Shown here in pieces: positions 1-11,125 of a stretch of DNA of 64,000 bases. Each line of letters opens with the position of its first letter. Position 1 is the first letter of the stretch. The stretch spans positions 62,001 to 126,000 of the forward strand of contig JAUCBJ010007224.1 of NCBI GenBank assembly GCA_032718475.1, read 5' to 3'. Position numbers and translations under genes: made by a program. Source of the stretch: Nemertoderma westbladi (lineage: Eukaryota; Xenacoelomorpha; Nemertodermatida; Nemertodermatidae). The notes beneath the pieces are model-generated. The model was not told the origin of the DNA. It saw only the letters and a list, made by a program, of their open reading frames with translations, and did not search any database.

Positions 1-11
1 CGAAGGAGACG

Positions 12-689
12 TTGGTTGCCGACCCACAGCCAACCAGACCCTTCGAACACGCATCGACAGACCTATTCTCTCTCGCCGGCCGACACTACATTGTTTACAC
101 AGATTTATTATCTGGCTATCCACTCGTTGGTCAATGGCGTAATGACCCAACATCACAACAAGTCGTCAGCGTGTTACGGAAATGTTTCGTCGACTTAGGC
201 GTTCCAACCAAACTTCGAAGCGATGGAGGACCTCAATTCGCCGCATCCAACTTTAGGAAATTCCTGCAACGTTGGGGGGTCAAATGGGCGCCTAGTACGC
301 CGCATTTTCCGTCCAGTAACGGGCACGCGGAATGCCACGTAAAACTCATTAAAGGTCTATTGGCAAAAACGACAACCTCAGACATAAATTCTGAGGAATT
401 CCTCGAAGGTTTACTCGAGGTACGGAACACACCACACGTGGATGGTCGTTCACCAAGCCAGATCGTTTTTGGGCGCAACCTGCGATCGCGTGTACCAGCC
501 CATCACACTTCATTTGACCCGAAGTGGCAGCAGTCAGCCGAGACAGCTGACGCACGACACGAAACTATTCGCGAGAAAGCCGTCAAACACTACTGTAAGG
601 GTCCAGTAGTATACCGCTTACCAGATCCTAGTAACGATGTATCTTACTATGAGACTCTAGTAATGTATACGGGCTTGTACAGTATCTGA
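12..689 (+). CDS. Ty3/gypsy integrase core, 5' part outside the window
   Basis: Catalytic core of a retrotransposon integrase, which joins LTR cDNA ends to chromosomal DNA. The three acidic residues are visible: D17 (in STDLF), D71 (in SDGGPQF) and E107 (in NGHAE), with the D-35-E spacing of retroviral-type integrases. The STDLF-LAGRHYIVYTD style resembles invertebrate Ty3/gypsy elements. Protease, RT and RNase H must lie before base 1, so the ATG at 12 is probably internal. After the core the reading frame ends abruptly (residues ~190-225) without a recognisable C-terminal DNA-binding domain, suggesting a frameshift or deletion. Fold and family are well supported; whether the element is functional cannot be judged. 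Confidence 0.85.
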   Translation: MVADPQPTRPFEHASTDLFSLAGRHYIVYTDLLSGYPLVGQWRNDPTSQQVVSVLRKCFVDLGVPTKLRSDGGPQFAASNFRKFLQRWGVKWAPSTPHFPSSNGHAECHVKLIKGLLAKTTTSDINSEEFLEGLLEVRNTPHVDGRSPSQIVFGRNLRSRVPAHHTSFDPKWQQSAETADARHETIREKAVKHYCKGPVVYRLPDPSNDVSYYETLVMYTGLYSI

Positions 690-992
690 CAACAAATCCC
701 AGTCCAGGATATCTAAACAAACAGATATAGTACACAAACGACTACTGGCGAGGAACAGAGCCTTGTATCTATTCTATGTACGTGAGCGGGTCTAATGCCT
801 ACGTACTAGACAGAAGGATACCTGTCCTCTAACCGGTGAGGCAGATGTACAGTTACCGTAACAGACCAAACTCACGGGAAAACAATCCCCGCGCAGCGAA
901 TCCTAACTATCACTGACAGTCCTAAATACAGTAACTTGCCGCGGTGTGATTTATATGGTTTATATACGAACTAGGTGGTTAACAGACCTAGT

Positions 993-1109
993 GTAACAAT
1001 GCTGATCATCCCTGTCGAAATCAGCCTAAAGGTCGTGCCTAAATGTAACAATAACTGATCCCCCTGTACGAAATCAGTCTAAAGGGTCAGGCCTAAATGT
1101 AACAATACC
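993..1109 (+). repeat. ~53-bp tandem repeat, two copies plus a partial third
   Basis: Two adjacent diverged copies start with GTAACAAT and end with GCCTAAAT (about 993-1044 and 1045-1098), followed by the start of a third. They lie in the 690-1654 non-coding stretch behind the integrase, where no gene and no LTR pair could be identified. Confidence 0.7.
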
Positions 1110-1654
1110 GTTGTCCAGACAAACAACAGTTTAATAACGAAAGTGAAATACTCCTTATCTTGCCGCAATCAAATCAGATCCTAATTGTACGAATACAAAT
1201 AATTTCCTCCTAACGTAATGTATAGTACGCTATAGCTAGTAGAACTTTAAGGGCGATATGTTTTAGGGCGTGTGTGTGTGGGTGTGTTACAAATAAAACA
1301 ATTTCGGGTAATTCCTTTTACTAGGTTTTAGTGATTTTCTGACTAAAATGATACCGTGCGCTAGCTACTAAAATAAACTAGTCGCGTTTGTAGAACTTTA
1401 TACTCACGAATGACGTCAAAGCTCTCTCCTTCCTATCCACAACCCAATGGGCAACCACAGTGTTAGTAACTACACCCGTGATCGGCACTAATACCAGATT
1501 CTGGTTGTAAGATAAGAATAGGGGTTAATCGCTACCGTACGTTAGCTGATCTGGTATACTAATTTAATTCTAGAATTTTGTTGCTGCGGTAGTTAGCAGC
1601 AATACCTATCAGTACGTGGCAAGGCGCGGTAGGATATTAATAAACCTCCCTAGG

Positions 1655-2005
1655 CCAAGCAGTGTGCCGGTAGCAGAAATACTCCTTGCCTGATCAAATA
1701 GCTAACTCCAGACAAGGGGGGGGGGGGGGGGGTACTAATGTACGTTCTTCAAAGCGAACCGGTACCAAACAGTCAGTGCTATGAATCACTAAATTATGGA
1801 ACGTATGCTGTCCGTACCTAATATGTACTCGCGTACTGACGAATGGCAATAGTTCGCACCTGTAGGAAGTACAGGTTAACCCAGGGATTCGTAGGACTGA
1901 CAAGAGGGGGGGGGGGTTGTCTGGATATAATTATTTGATCCTAAATTTGCGGCGTCCAGTGCGGTGTCACGCTTACCCTGATCTATAGGTCTTACGGCGG
2001 GCAAG
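1655..2005 (+). repeat. Interspersed repeat, diverged copy of 58105-58430
   Basis: This stretch aligns in the same orientation with 58105-58430. Shared blocks include GTGCCGGTAGCAGAAA/GTGCCGTGCCAGTAGCAGAAA, a TCGCACCT block followed by TACAGGTT, and GGCGTCC...GGTGTCACGCTT...CCCTGATCTA with TTACGGCGGGCAA. This copy has two oligo-G tracts (1716-1732 and 1906-1916) that the other lacks, so G-tract gain or loss happened after divergence. It may be leader or LTR sequence of an element; no open frame supports a gene. I see no features in the following 2006-2640. Confidence 0.65.
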
Positions 2006-2659
2006 GGCGTCGAACAAAGTCTTACCTTTCTCACAAAGCGGGCGCTGCATAGCAAGTTGAGCATTTCGAAGGGGCAAAGGGGGTGCGCGGTCGATCCAAT
2101 GTGGGCGCTAGCGTGTTGTGGACATCCCTTCCCTGCGTTGCTTACGGCCTAACGGTCTAGGCTGCCATCTCCCTGGTGTTCGGCTGTCCCGAAGTCGGAC
2201 CAAAAGAAAACATGTCAGGAAATTGCAGTATATTTACAGTTTTAACAAAGGATTTATCAAACAAGTTTCAACAAGAAACCGAATTAACTAATTTTACAAA
2301 GTAAACTGATAGAGTAACGTTGTAAGCGAAGGGGGGTAGAAGTGTCGTACTAGGTGATAACCGAAGGCAAACCGGCCTTTTATACTAGAAATTGCACATG
2401 GAAACTAAACAAAATTTTCCACAGCTTCACAATTGAGCAATGAAGTACGTCGTGCCCTATGATTGGCCCAGCTCATCGTTCAACGCAGTCCGGCCCTTAC
2501 ACTAATCAGGGACATGGAATCCTAACAGAATTTTCCACTGCCTCACATTTGAGCAATAAGGTAATTTATGCCCTATGATTGGCCTGGCTCATTATCCGCT
2601 ACGTTGTACGCTTCTCATTGGCCTACCAATTAGCACCTAAACGAAAATAAATGGCCCCA

Positions 2660-2760
2660 AAATACAAATTTCCCGACTGGGATTCGAACTCGTAACCTAC
2701 GTAATGTAACCAACGCCTTAACCATCTGACCACTACGCCACGAGAGTACCTAAGGGTTTT
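2660..2760 (-). repeat. tRNA-derived SINE head or tRNA pseudogene
   Basis: Read on the minus strand, TGGCGTAGTGG (2730-2740) fits the RNA polymerase III A box and AGTTCGAATCC (2680-2690) fits the B box with one mismatch, at tRNA-like spacing. A proper T-stem and acceptor stem do not form, so this is a tRNA-derived SINE head or a decayed tRNA rather than a working tRNA gene. Confidence 0.6.
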
Positions 2761-4626
2761 ATGTGTACAAATATAAATCGGCATATTACATTACTGTAAT
2801 TTAATCAAAATACGTCGGATTTTCAAAAGTTTTTACGTTAAAGTTAAACTACAAATGCTACCTTATAGTGAAATAATTCATCACCGCTCCATGAAAACAG
2901 TAAGTAAGACTGTTTTCACCAATCAAATATAAAATATCTACAAACTATTTCTAAATTTATTGGTAGGGCCTAAAATATAAAATATAATCACTATCTAATC
3001 ATTGCATACTTAATATTGCAGATACGGCGTAAATACAATCGATCGTACATACAAATACAAATTTACGAATTAACTTTAGTGCCTAAAATACAAAAAAGGC
3101 TTTCGGTTATCAATATAAGCAAATAAACAAATCAAAACAAATAATTCAAACAAATCAAACAAATAATCAAACTCTTTCGATAAATCTTTATATATTGTAA
3201 ATATTCGTAATAAACCTTCACCAAATTAAATCAGTTCAAATTTAATATAAACATAATGCGCTAATAACTTTCAAATGAGTCTTAAAAGTCCTCCTGACGA
3301 GCTAAAAGTTCGTCCTGCTGGTCTGGATATCTTCTCCTGAGCACCAATTGCTAACGGTAGGCTCGCAAGCCCTCCTTTCCATATCTCGCTCCTCCAAACC
3401 CAACATTCAAACATAATGTCCAATATAAATCGCTTGTGTCCTTCTGGGCTCCTCCCGGAGGCGCACCCATGAGGCGGACACTGTCCCACCACCCCTGGGG
3501 CCAGTCTGACTGATGTTATTATCAGACCGGGCCGGAGGGTGGCCCGATGCTTCCCGGGTTCTGTTTTCGGTCCCCCGATCACACCAGCACAGCTCGTCGA
3601 ACGTGTAGCCAGATGGTCGGCTACTGTCAACTTACTGTGGCCTGACTGTACATTGAGCCAACTCAAAGTATAACAAAGAGTCAACCGGCAGGTGGACCAG
3701 TCGATAGCGATCAAGCACCAAGGTCACCCCTGGGCCTAACCGACGGTCTTGTCCCAAGTGGGCTTGCGCTACCCAACATTGGAATTTTGACACGTTTTCA
3801 CCTGCCTCGCCGGCAGTATTGAGGGGAAATAAGTTCCGCAAACAATACTGACTAGCTCGAAAGCTAGGAACAAGTAACCACTTACCCGTCCTGTACACGT
3901 GTACTCAACAGATGTTCACGAAATCAAGTACACTACGGTAAACACAAAATCTGACACATACCATGCACACACAGATGACATAATCGGGTAAGGACAAAAT
4001 CGGGGTCAAAATCGAGAAAGACAAAATCAGAGGGGACAAATTGTATCGATCGGCGGCAAATCGAGAGTACCTTATTTTGCCGTCAGGGCAAAATAACTTT
4101 GTGTGCACAAAGTATGCTGGGGCGCAGTAAAATATGGTCCTACTAATACCAGCGGCGTCTTGTCCAACTGGCAAGGGTTCCCATACCCACTCGCAGTGGC
4201 CACACATACAATCACGTGTACTCACGTACCCACAGCAACAGAAAGCTCAAAGACCCGAACAAATCCCGAAGACCAATCAGCTGAACATGGAGACAATAAC
4301 ATATAGTATCAAAAAAACGGAACAGCTGATGGCCAAAGGAACCCATCCAAGCCCCAAGCAAGCTGCCACTGGTTTCTCACATACAAATCATAGTTCATAC
4401 CACATGAGCCACAAATCACGCCATGCCACCACCCCTACTGTGTACAGGACTGGCAGTACGGCAACAGGCCGACTAGATGGTACCACGGCACCATGTCGAT
4501 CCATGGTTCGTTAGACACGAGGGCCTTCAGTGACTCCCTAGCACTATATTATGATTTAACGTGCCCCCAGACTCTCACGAGTCCGCCGCCACCTGCTTTG
4601 GACACCCCTATAGAGACCTCACCTCT
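2761..4626. other. No gene recognised
   Basis: The first ~500 bp are AT-rich; 3290-3900 and 4100-4600 are more GC-balanced with short open frames on both strands, none matching a family I recognise or showing motifs. A 16-base GGTAGGCTCGCAAGCC motif occurs at about 3354 and again at about 4692. The bases just before 4627 are an ATCCAAATA-type low-complexity run that forms the C-terminus of the next ORF. Confidence 0.5.
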
Positions 4627-6615
4627 TTAGGCATCCAAATAAAATATCCAAATAGAACATCCAAATATAATATCCAAATATAATATCCAAATCGGTAGGC
4701 TCGCAAGCCTTCCTTCCACTCGCTTCCTATTCCTTCGCTGAGCGGGCTCGTCCACGTCCTCTAGTGCGATTGGGTGGTGGTCGAGGTCGAACGGGCTCGG
4801 ACTTCGGCGTCGAGTCGTCGGTGGTTCCAAAACGCTAGGAAAGGGGACGACGGGAGTTTCGCACATCCGTCGTGCGCTCAATCCTCTAAATCCTCGTCCG
4901 ATTCCAACTGTCGATTTAATATCGGATCGAGTTTCTACAACGCTAGGAGGAAGTCGAAAGGGTAGGACTGTTCCGTCCGTTGACACCTCGCTCTCTGACG
5001 TCGTTTGAATCCTAATGGGTTCAGTCAAAGCGTATCCTGTCCCTCCGCGTGGTTCTCTAGCAAGGGAAACCGTGCCCCGAGTCATCCGGATTTGCGACTT
5101 CGATGTCGTCCTCTCGGCGACATTCACTATCTTCTTGATCTCTTGTCCGGCCTTCTGGGCTTTGAGTATACGAAATTGCTGATCATCCTGTGGGTGACGC
5201 GTCTTCTCCGCTAACGGCGTGGCCTTGAAGCCAGTCTCACGCAAAACGTCGGTCTCGTCCAGAATGCACGAGGTTACGCGTTTGTGATAAAATGCGCTCC
5301 GGTATGCCCAAGCTATCGAATGCCAGGCTCCTCGATTCCGCTGTTCAACTCGCAGTTTATCGAATTCTCCGGCGGTAATCTTGTTCACCACAGTTTGAAA
5401 GTTCCAAGTATTCTTGTTGTCGGGGTGTACTTGTAAGAAATAATCCCGCACAACCTTGAATCCACTGTCCAACGGCAATATATCCAATACCTCCAACAAT
5501 TCATCGTACTGAGGCATAGCCGATACATATCCTTCCTTTGACATTATGAGAGGGTTTACGGCCCAAAATCCCAAATGTGCTCTCATAGGGAAGCGGCGTC
5601 GCTGCGTCGATACATGCTCGTCTGCTAGATCCTCCCAATGGTCGAATAATTGTCGAACGATTTTAACTGACATGTGCTCATAGGGGACGTCTCTAAGTTG
5701 ACATTCCGATGCCCTATGGCCCTTAATATTACAATAAGTACACTGCGCCACGAAACGCCAGCAAGTGTAGAAAGTGTGCGAACGTTGATCCCCGCACCAG
5801 TTGCATACTAAATCCGGTAGAGATATGTGCTTCGCTCCGCACTTCTTTGCGTGATGGCCAGTTGCTCCACATCTGCCACAAATAGTGTTGGCAGGATACC
5901 AAACTCGCTCATAGATGAGGTCTCCGATGGGGCGAGCGCTACCGTCCACGTGATAATTCTCATCATCCGGGTCAGTCGGTATGTTCGTCTCCGTAGGTTG
6001 TACACAAACCATGGCATCGCTTTTCTCTAACTCGCGTATCTCAGTTCGCGTCTTCCTTGGAAGGTTCTCTTCTATTTCTATGAGTTGCCGTAACGGTTCG
6101 TCTATTAGCGCCAACTCGGTCGGATCCACATCGTCATGATGGGCGGTAGGCTCGCGAGCCTTCCAGGATCCTTCCGGGCGTTCGAATTCCGCGTGGCGTT
6201 CCCCGTCATAGGGTACTAACGTTAACATCGACGGTCTGTCGACTAGACTTCCCGCGTGAGTGAGATAGACGTCCCTGAAAACGCTAAGTCCCGCTCGCGT
6301 GAAAACTTCGCAGTGCGCATCGGTGTTATAAAAGGGTTGGAGAAATCGTCGGAATACATCAGTATGCGTCCTTCCTCCATCGTAAAAGGTATGTCCTTCG
6401 CCAAGACATAACGGGTGTCGCTTTAAGGTTCTGGATACTACGTCCGCGATGAAACAAACGTTAACCGAAGATTCTATCGCTAAATAATATTGCAAGATTA
6501 TCCGCGGAGGTGAAGTAATGGCCCAATACACGCAACCTCGCCACTTCAACTGTGACTCGAACTCGTTTACGCCGGGGGTATCTCCCTCTCCGTATACGCG
6601 GGGTTTTAGCGTCAA
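4627..6615 (-). CDS. Gag-like nucleic-acid-binding protein with three zinc knuckles
   Basis: Uninterrupted 662-codon frame. Around residues 244-305 are three knuckles: CGRC-GHHAKKC (C-x2-C-x4-H-x4-C), a CNWC-H-C variant, and CTYCNIKGHRASEC (classical CCHC). Such arrays bind element RNA in Gag or LINE ORF1 proteins. The N-terminal 200 residues and the basic, proline-rich C-terminus match nothing I know. The last ~20 residues are translated from an ATCCAAATA microsatellite, so the natural stop may be lost. No RT, protease or integrase lies within several kb. A second, broken copy of the N-terminal part is at 56540-58022, showing that it is a dispersed mobile-element gene. The upstream sequences of the two copies differ, so the ATG at 6615 is uncertain. 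Gag or ORF1 of an unidentified retroelement is the best reading. Confidence 0.6.
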   Translation of the reverse strand: MTLKPRVYGEGDTPGVNEFESQLKWRGCVYWAITSPPRIILQYYLAIESSVNVCFIADVVSRTLKRHPLCLGEGHTFYDGGRTHTDVFRRFLQPFYNTDAHCEVFTRAGLSVFRDVYLTHAGSLVDRPSMLTLVPYDGERHAEFERPEGSWKAREPTAHHDDVDPTELALIDEPLRQLIEIEENLPRKTRTEIRELEKSDAMVCVQPTETNIPTDPDDENYHVDGSARPIGDLIYERVWYPANTICGRCGATGHHAKKCGAKHISLPDLVCNWCGDQRSHTFYTCWRFVAQCTYCNIKGHRASECQLRDVPYEHMSVKIVRQLFDHWEDLADEHVSTQRRRFPMRAHLGFWAVNPLIMSKEGYVSAMPQYDELLEVLDILPLDSGFKVVRDYFLQVHPDNKNTWNFQTVVNKITAGEFDKLRVEQRNRGAWHSIAWAYRSAFYHKRVTSCILDETDVLRETGFKATPLAEKTRHPQDDQQFRILKAQKAGQEIKKIVNVAERTTSKSQIRMTRGTVSLAREPRGGTGYALTEPIRIQTTSESEVSTDGTVLPFRLPPSVVETRSDIKSTVGIGRGFRGLSARRMCETPVVPFPSVLEPPTTRRRSPSPFDLDHHPIALEDVDEPAQRRNRKRVEGRLASLPIWILYLDIIFGCSIWIFYLDA

Positions 6616-6720
6616 TTTAGCAGTTGAGAAGCTAAAACTAGCTGAGAGTAGCGGGATTTTAGCACCAATTTAATCACTAAATATATAAGTAAATAGCGGT
6701 GTTCTAGCGACTAAGGGAAG
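6612..6720. repeat. CCGCTAAA/TTTTAGCGG-type repeat upstream of the Gag-like ORF
   Basis: Several TTTTAGCG, TAGCGGGATTTTAGC and AAATAGCGG words occur within 110 bp, in the same vocabulary as 8089-8290. It replaces the upstream sequence seen in the second Gag-like copy, so it is probably a separate insertion. Confidence 0.4.
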
Positions 6721-6734
6721 GTGGACGGAGACGT

Positions 6735-6892
6735 GGGGGGGGGGGGACGGGGGGGGGGGGGGGGGGGGAGTTGTACTTGACACAAACCCCATCTCGGCGA
6801 ATTAATATCTCGTCTCATTGTTAAATAATTATTGATAGGACTAAATATGAATTTTGGTTGCCGTCAGCAACCACTCCCCCCCCCCCCCCCCC
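6735..6892 (+). repeat. Oligo-G and oligo-C tracts
   Basis: G12 at 6735-6746, G20 at 6749-6768 and C17 at 6876-6892. The opposed tracts could pair with each other, and the G tracts could form quadruplexes. Lengths may be assembly-sensitive. Confidence 0.8.
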
Positions 6893-8088
6893 TTTTTTTT
6901 CTGGATGGATGAGGCCATGTGTACAGTATTCCTCCATAACATATGTACAAACATACCCCAGGAAGCAGAAGACATTCGCCAAAGATATTGAACATTGACA
7001 TATGGTTACTTATTCAGTTTTCACCCATGATGTAATAATCTACAGTATGAGACAATGTTTAGATTACAGTAGGTACAACATGCCGACATTACCAATTAGC
7101 CAATTTGAAATTTTAAAATAATGTAATAATTTTAATCACTAGTTGAACGAAATTAAATATGAACCAACACATTCAATAATGATCGTTCACGTTTCATTCA
7201 GTTTTACGTCCATTTATTTATATCAACAATACAGTCAGTACCTAAAATATGAACGATCATGGCACGATGTTTTAATTTTTATAAACTTTCACAAGTATAC
7301 CATAATTGAAGCCATCCCGATGACGTTTTTGATAATTAAAATGATTTACAACATTAACAAACTAACAACACCTACTAACCAACACATACTAACAACATTA
7401 AGCACTTCGCAATTATAACACTTTTGATATTGCCCCGGATACATACTGTAATACAGTAGAATAAGATAAAAAATTTATACAGTAGGCCTACATGCAGTGC
7501 TACAATATCTCAGGTTACAGTTGAAATACAGTAGTACAGACAATATGTACTGTATTTTAAATTTTCATTTGTACATTTTTGCAGTGAACAAAAAAAAATA
7601 TTCAACTGTCAAAAATTAAACGGCATTTACATAAACTACCAACCCCAACCCCCCGACACTACCTCAATTTGCAGAAAACTGAAATTATTGGATAGATATA
7701 TGGTTTCTTGTCTTCGAATAATCGATTAGAAACAGTTTACAATTTATTATTTTTAATAAATTATAATTATGAATTATCTAATATGGTTGTAAATAAGATC
7801 AAATATATAGATTTTAAAAATCGAATTAATATTTTTTGGTGATCGCTTAAAGTTATATAGGATACTCCTAAGTCTTAATGCATTATATATTCTCTTATTA
7901 TACTCAAACGATTACATCTCAGTTTGTATAGAGTATTGTAGGTGTAGGGCCGTAGGGTGTAGGCATAGGGTAGGTAAGGTAGGCTAACCACTCCAGCCCC
8001 CCCCCCCCCCCTCCCCTCCTCTCTCCACAGAGTATGCACAAGGAACGCCATGTGATTGGACAAAGCGAATTTTTTTTAACCTGGGCAG
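6893..8088. other. AT-rich, no gene recognised
   Basis: AT-rich sequence with scattered TACAGTA words and one C15 tract (7997-8011). Short open frames in it have low-complexity composition and no motifs. Confidence 0.6.
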
Positions 8089-8290
8089 CTACAAATGCCG
8101 CTAAATCCACGCTAAAGTGCCGCTAAGGAACCGCTAAAAACCGGATAATTATCCCGCTAAAAACACCGCTATAGCGGGGACCACTTTTACGGCGATTATC
8201 CGGATATTATCTTATAAAAATAGCGGGATATTAGCAGGATGGTACATCCCGCTATTAGCGTGCTAATCGCTGGATATGTATTTGCTGGGT
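8089..8290. repeat. Dense array of CCGCTAAA words and their complements
   Basis: CCGCTAA recurs about every 15-20 bp in the first half, and TAGCGGG/ATTAGCG words dominate the second, with CCGCTATAGCGGGG between them. The block can fold back on itself through ATCCCGCTA/TAGCGGGAT pairing. It looks like a small non-autonomous element, but no clean terminal repeats or target duplication are visible. Confidence 0.5.
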
Positions 8291-9210
8291 AGGCCTTGCG
8301 GTTTGTTAGTTTAGTTATAGTATAATAAGTATCAAATATATTACGTGCTGCTGTACAGTAAACGCGGCTTTGCGTTATTGAATTACAGACTTACAGAATT
8401 TTTATTGAATTATATTTAACGTGCGATTGGAAATAAGTTCGTGCTACCCTTCCGTGGGTGGTAGATGTCGCGGTTATGTATTGGTGGTTGGGAAGGGTGG
8501 GGGGGGGGGGGGGGGGGGATTAAAAGGGGTGAACACGTACTGTCCCCCTTTCTTTGATTGATTGGTGGTGTGGGTAAATTTCTCAAAACCTGATTTTGTG
8601 ATACAGTCGCTCAATTTTAATTTGTATCTAATAACTGGGCCTCGTGCTGCGCGAAGGCCCCACGAACGTGTCTCCTAGTGGACCATCGAATCCTTTGACA
8701 ATCAGTGAATAACTACTACCCACAGCCGCACACAGCCAACTACTACCCCCATCTCTCTCTCTCTCTCACAAACTCAGCTGTCCTACCAAACTAATGTGTC
8801 TATACTATCTCCCTATAGAACCTGTTGTATTACATCTAACCAATATTAGTTAACTTATCTACCTTCATGAAGGGCCTATGATTTCGATGGTTACACCAAA
8901 TAATTCCACTCTGCTACTAATGACTCACCAGCAGATATCTTTTCCAGCGGCCTTCATTGATTGGCTAAATTCTTGGCTATCATTTGGTTACATGTTCTGC
9001 CTGTGCCGCCTATTAGCAAACCAACAACAATATCCTGTACATTATTACTGTTCTGGGTTTGCGTATTGCATTATTTTATATATAGCTAATCTGCTAATGG
9101 CCTCAATGTGTAGATCGATGCGCGATCGGACCACTTCTCTTCATATTTGTTTAGGCCTAAGGCAGCAACCCAGGTAGCATACTGTAACCCCATTTATATT
9201 TATTTATATT
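8291..9210. other. No gene recognised; contains a G20 tract
   Basis: Non-coding appearance with a G20 tract at 8499-8518 and a CTCTCTCT run near 8755. The 99-codon frame at 8878-9177 has no motif or homologous copy in the window and is left uncalled. Confidence 0.5.
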
Positions 9211-9960
9211 AATTAATTGCTTTGATTTTAGGTGTAAGCGTAAGTACTTTGTAAACTTAGGCCTGTCTACCTGTCACATAGGCCTGTCTTTTTATATGCC
9301 TGTATAGTAAAATTCTGAGAATATATGATCAGGTGATATAAACTGATTATTAATTCGAATTTGATTAATTCACTGCACTCTGGTGTTACCACAGGACCAA
9401 GTTTGTGTGCTACCCACCACTCCCAAATAGACAATTGACAAACTTTCATAGAGTTGCCTCAAATAAAGGTCCTTGACACAATCAAAGGTGCAAAGTTCAT
9501 CACGACATTGAAAAAGTGCTGTAGGCCAATCCGATCTAGAGGTACCACCAGCCTGCCAGCGGTACCGGTACATTTCGCCATAATCAAGTACCGGTAATCC
9601 AGAAATATAATACAGTAATATCGGAATATGAAAATCAGTCTAAAAACACTGACTGTATGTACTGCTGTATGCTACTGCTACGCTACACACTCTGATACTA
9701 GGACTATAATAATACAGTACAGCAGTATCTGTACCGGCTGACCGGTAATGGTAATACCTAATAGCAGTATACTGGTATAGCCTACCTGTAGCAATAGCAG
9801 TTGCAGTATAGTGCCTGTCAGCCTGTAGGCTTGTGTTTGTTGAGCTGATTGAAGAGTCCCCATATGTGATAGAGCCTGTCACTTCTATGCTATATCAGTT
9901 CAGTACATGGTAGGCCAATAATTAGGCTGTTAGGCCACCAGTATTGGTTCTAGTACAGTA
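9211..9960 (+). repeat. Split copy of the 5' flank of the Rep gene at 61-62.5 kb
   Basis: 9211-9280 is a close inverted copy of 62543-62610 (shared AATTAATTGCTTTGATTTTA, GTAAGCGTAAGTACTTTG). 9873-9960 is a copy of 62442-62556 (CTTCTATGCTATATCA, TAGGCTGTTAGGCCACCAG), which covers the start codon and first codons of that Rep ORF. The ~590 bp between have no counterpart there and are rich in GTACAGTA words, so they look like an insertion. This is therefore a fragment or non-autonomous relative of the same element family. Confidence 0.6.
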
Positions 9961-10239
9961 CAGTCTTAGTACAGCTACCTCCTACTGCATACTGTATTTC
10001 AGATACTCTCATCCCGGTTTCACAACTACTACTAGGATCGGCATGCTGCATTACAGCTGCATTTTTAAGAATGCTGTGCTGGCTTGACAACACTACTGCC
10101 ACTAAATGTGGAATGCCACAGTACTGGTTCTGCTACTGCAGTACCTACAAAATCTATATATATAATTATATCAATCAAGAGATTAAATAATGTTTTTATA
10201 ATCTGAGGCGAATCGGAGCAGCACTTAAGCTGCTTAGCG

Positions 10240-10640
10240 ATAGTCCAGGCATTATTAAAAAAAAGGGTTGAAAAACCAATACGAATAAAAAAAGGCAATT
10301 AAAAACTGGTATTGAAGAACGGCAATTAAAATCTGATATTGAAGAAAAAGAAACAGTAGTAAAAAACAGTAAGAAAAAGGCAAATAAATCATGGTAATTA
10401 AAAAGGAAAGTCAAAACTTTTATAGGCAATAAAGAAAAAATGAATAGTAAAAACCAGGTAAAAAAAAGGCATTTAAAAACTGGTAATAAAATAAGAATGT
10501 AAAAACTAATAATAAAGAAATGGGAAGAAAACCAGTAAGAAAAAACGGCAAGTAAAGTCTGGTAGGCCTAATAAAAAAGGAAAGTAAAAACTGGAAATTT
10601 GTAATAGAAAAGGAAAGTAAAAACTGATAGATTGCTCAAC
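10240..10640. repeat. A-rich degenerate repeat
   Basis: Repeated AAAACTGGTAATAAAA, GGCAATTAAAA and GGAAAGTAAAAACTG words without fixed period. The phenylalanine/leucine-rich minus-strand frames here are composition artefacts. Confidence 0.5.
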
Positions 10641-10864
10641 CACTGATACCTTCTTGGTTTGGCTGCTGGTTCCTATTGCTACTTCGATCTTTCTATCTAA
10701 ACCATGTACCTGTACTTCACACATTCATTTAAGTCTCTTTGGGTTGTGAACTCATAACTCAGTTCTACCCGGAAGTTACTGGTATGATTTCTTGTAGTTC
10801 AATTTTAATTTTAATAGCGCTCATAGTATAGTACTTTCACACTCGAGAATAACGTTCCGTGGTC

Positions 10865-11125
10865 CGAAAGCTAGCGCAGCGAGATCTCCAACGGCATCCC
10901 GGAGTTCATTATGCCGCTGGATTACCAGGCCCCCCTTCTTGCAGTTGAGGCCGTGGTTTAGGTCAAAGCCTGAATGAACCACAGCCGTCACAGCGACTTG
11001 GGACCCTCACCAGCGGCCTACCGTACCGGATGGCTAGCATGTCCCTGAATTCCTGGGGAGACAGGTCAAACTGGTGTTCCGCCAATGGGACGGACGAAAG
11101 CCATGTCTTCATCTCGGTCAGTTAA
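10865..11125 (-). pseudogene. Non-LTR retrotransposon fragment (C-terminal CCHC / RHN region)
   Basis: A GC-rich island in AT-rich surroundings. On the minus strand, with one frameshift near 10975-10985, it reads LSPQEFRDMLAIRYGRPL, then CDGCG, then [14 protein letters not shown] and [14 protein letters not shown]. The C-x2-C-x7-H-x4-C knuckle followed by RHN is typical of the C-terminal part of non-LTR retrotransposon polymerases, as in R2/R4/NeSL-type elements with a restriction-like endonuclease. RT and endonuclease themselves are missing. Coding character is convincing; the clade assignment is inference. Confidence 0.65.

Noticed and set aside
7143-7418. 91-codon plus-strand ORF
   Set aside because: AT-rich composition, no motif, no second copy; not distinguishable from chance.
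10065-10724. Hydrophobic Phe/Leu-rich minus-strand ORFs, possible membrane proteins
   Set aside because: They are translations of an A-rich degenerate repeat and have no conserved start or copy.
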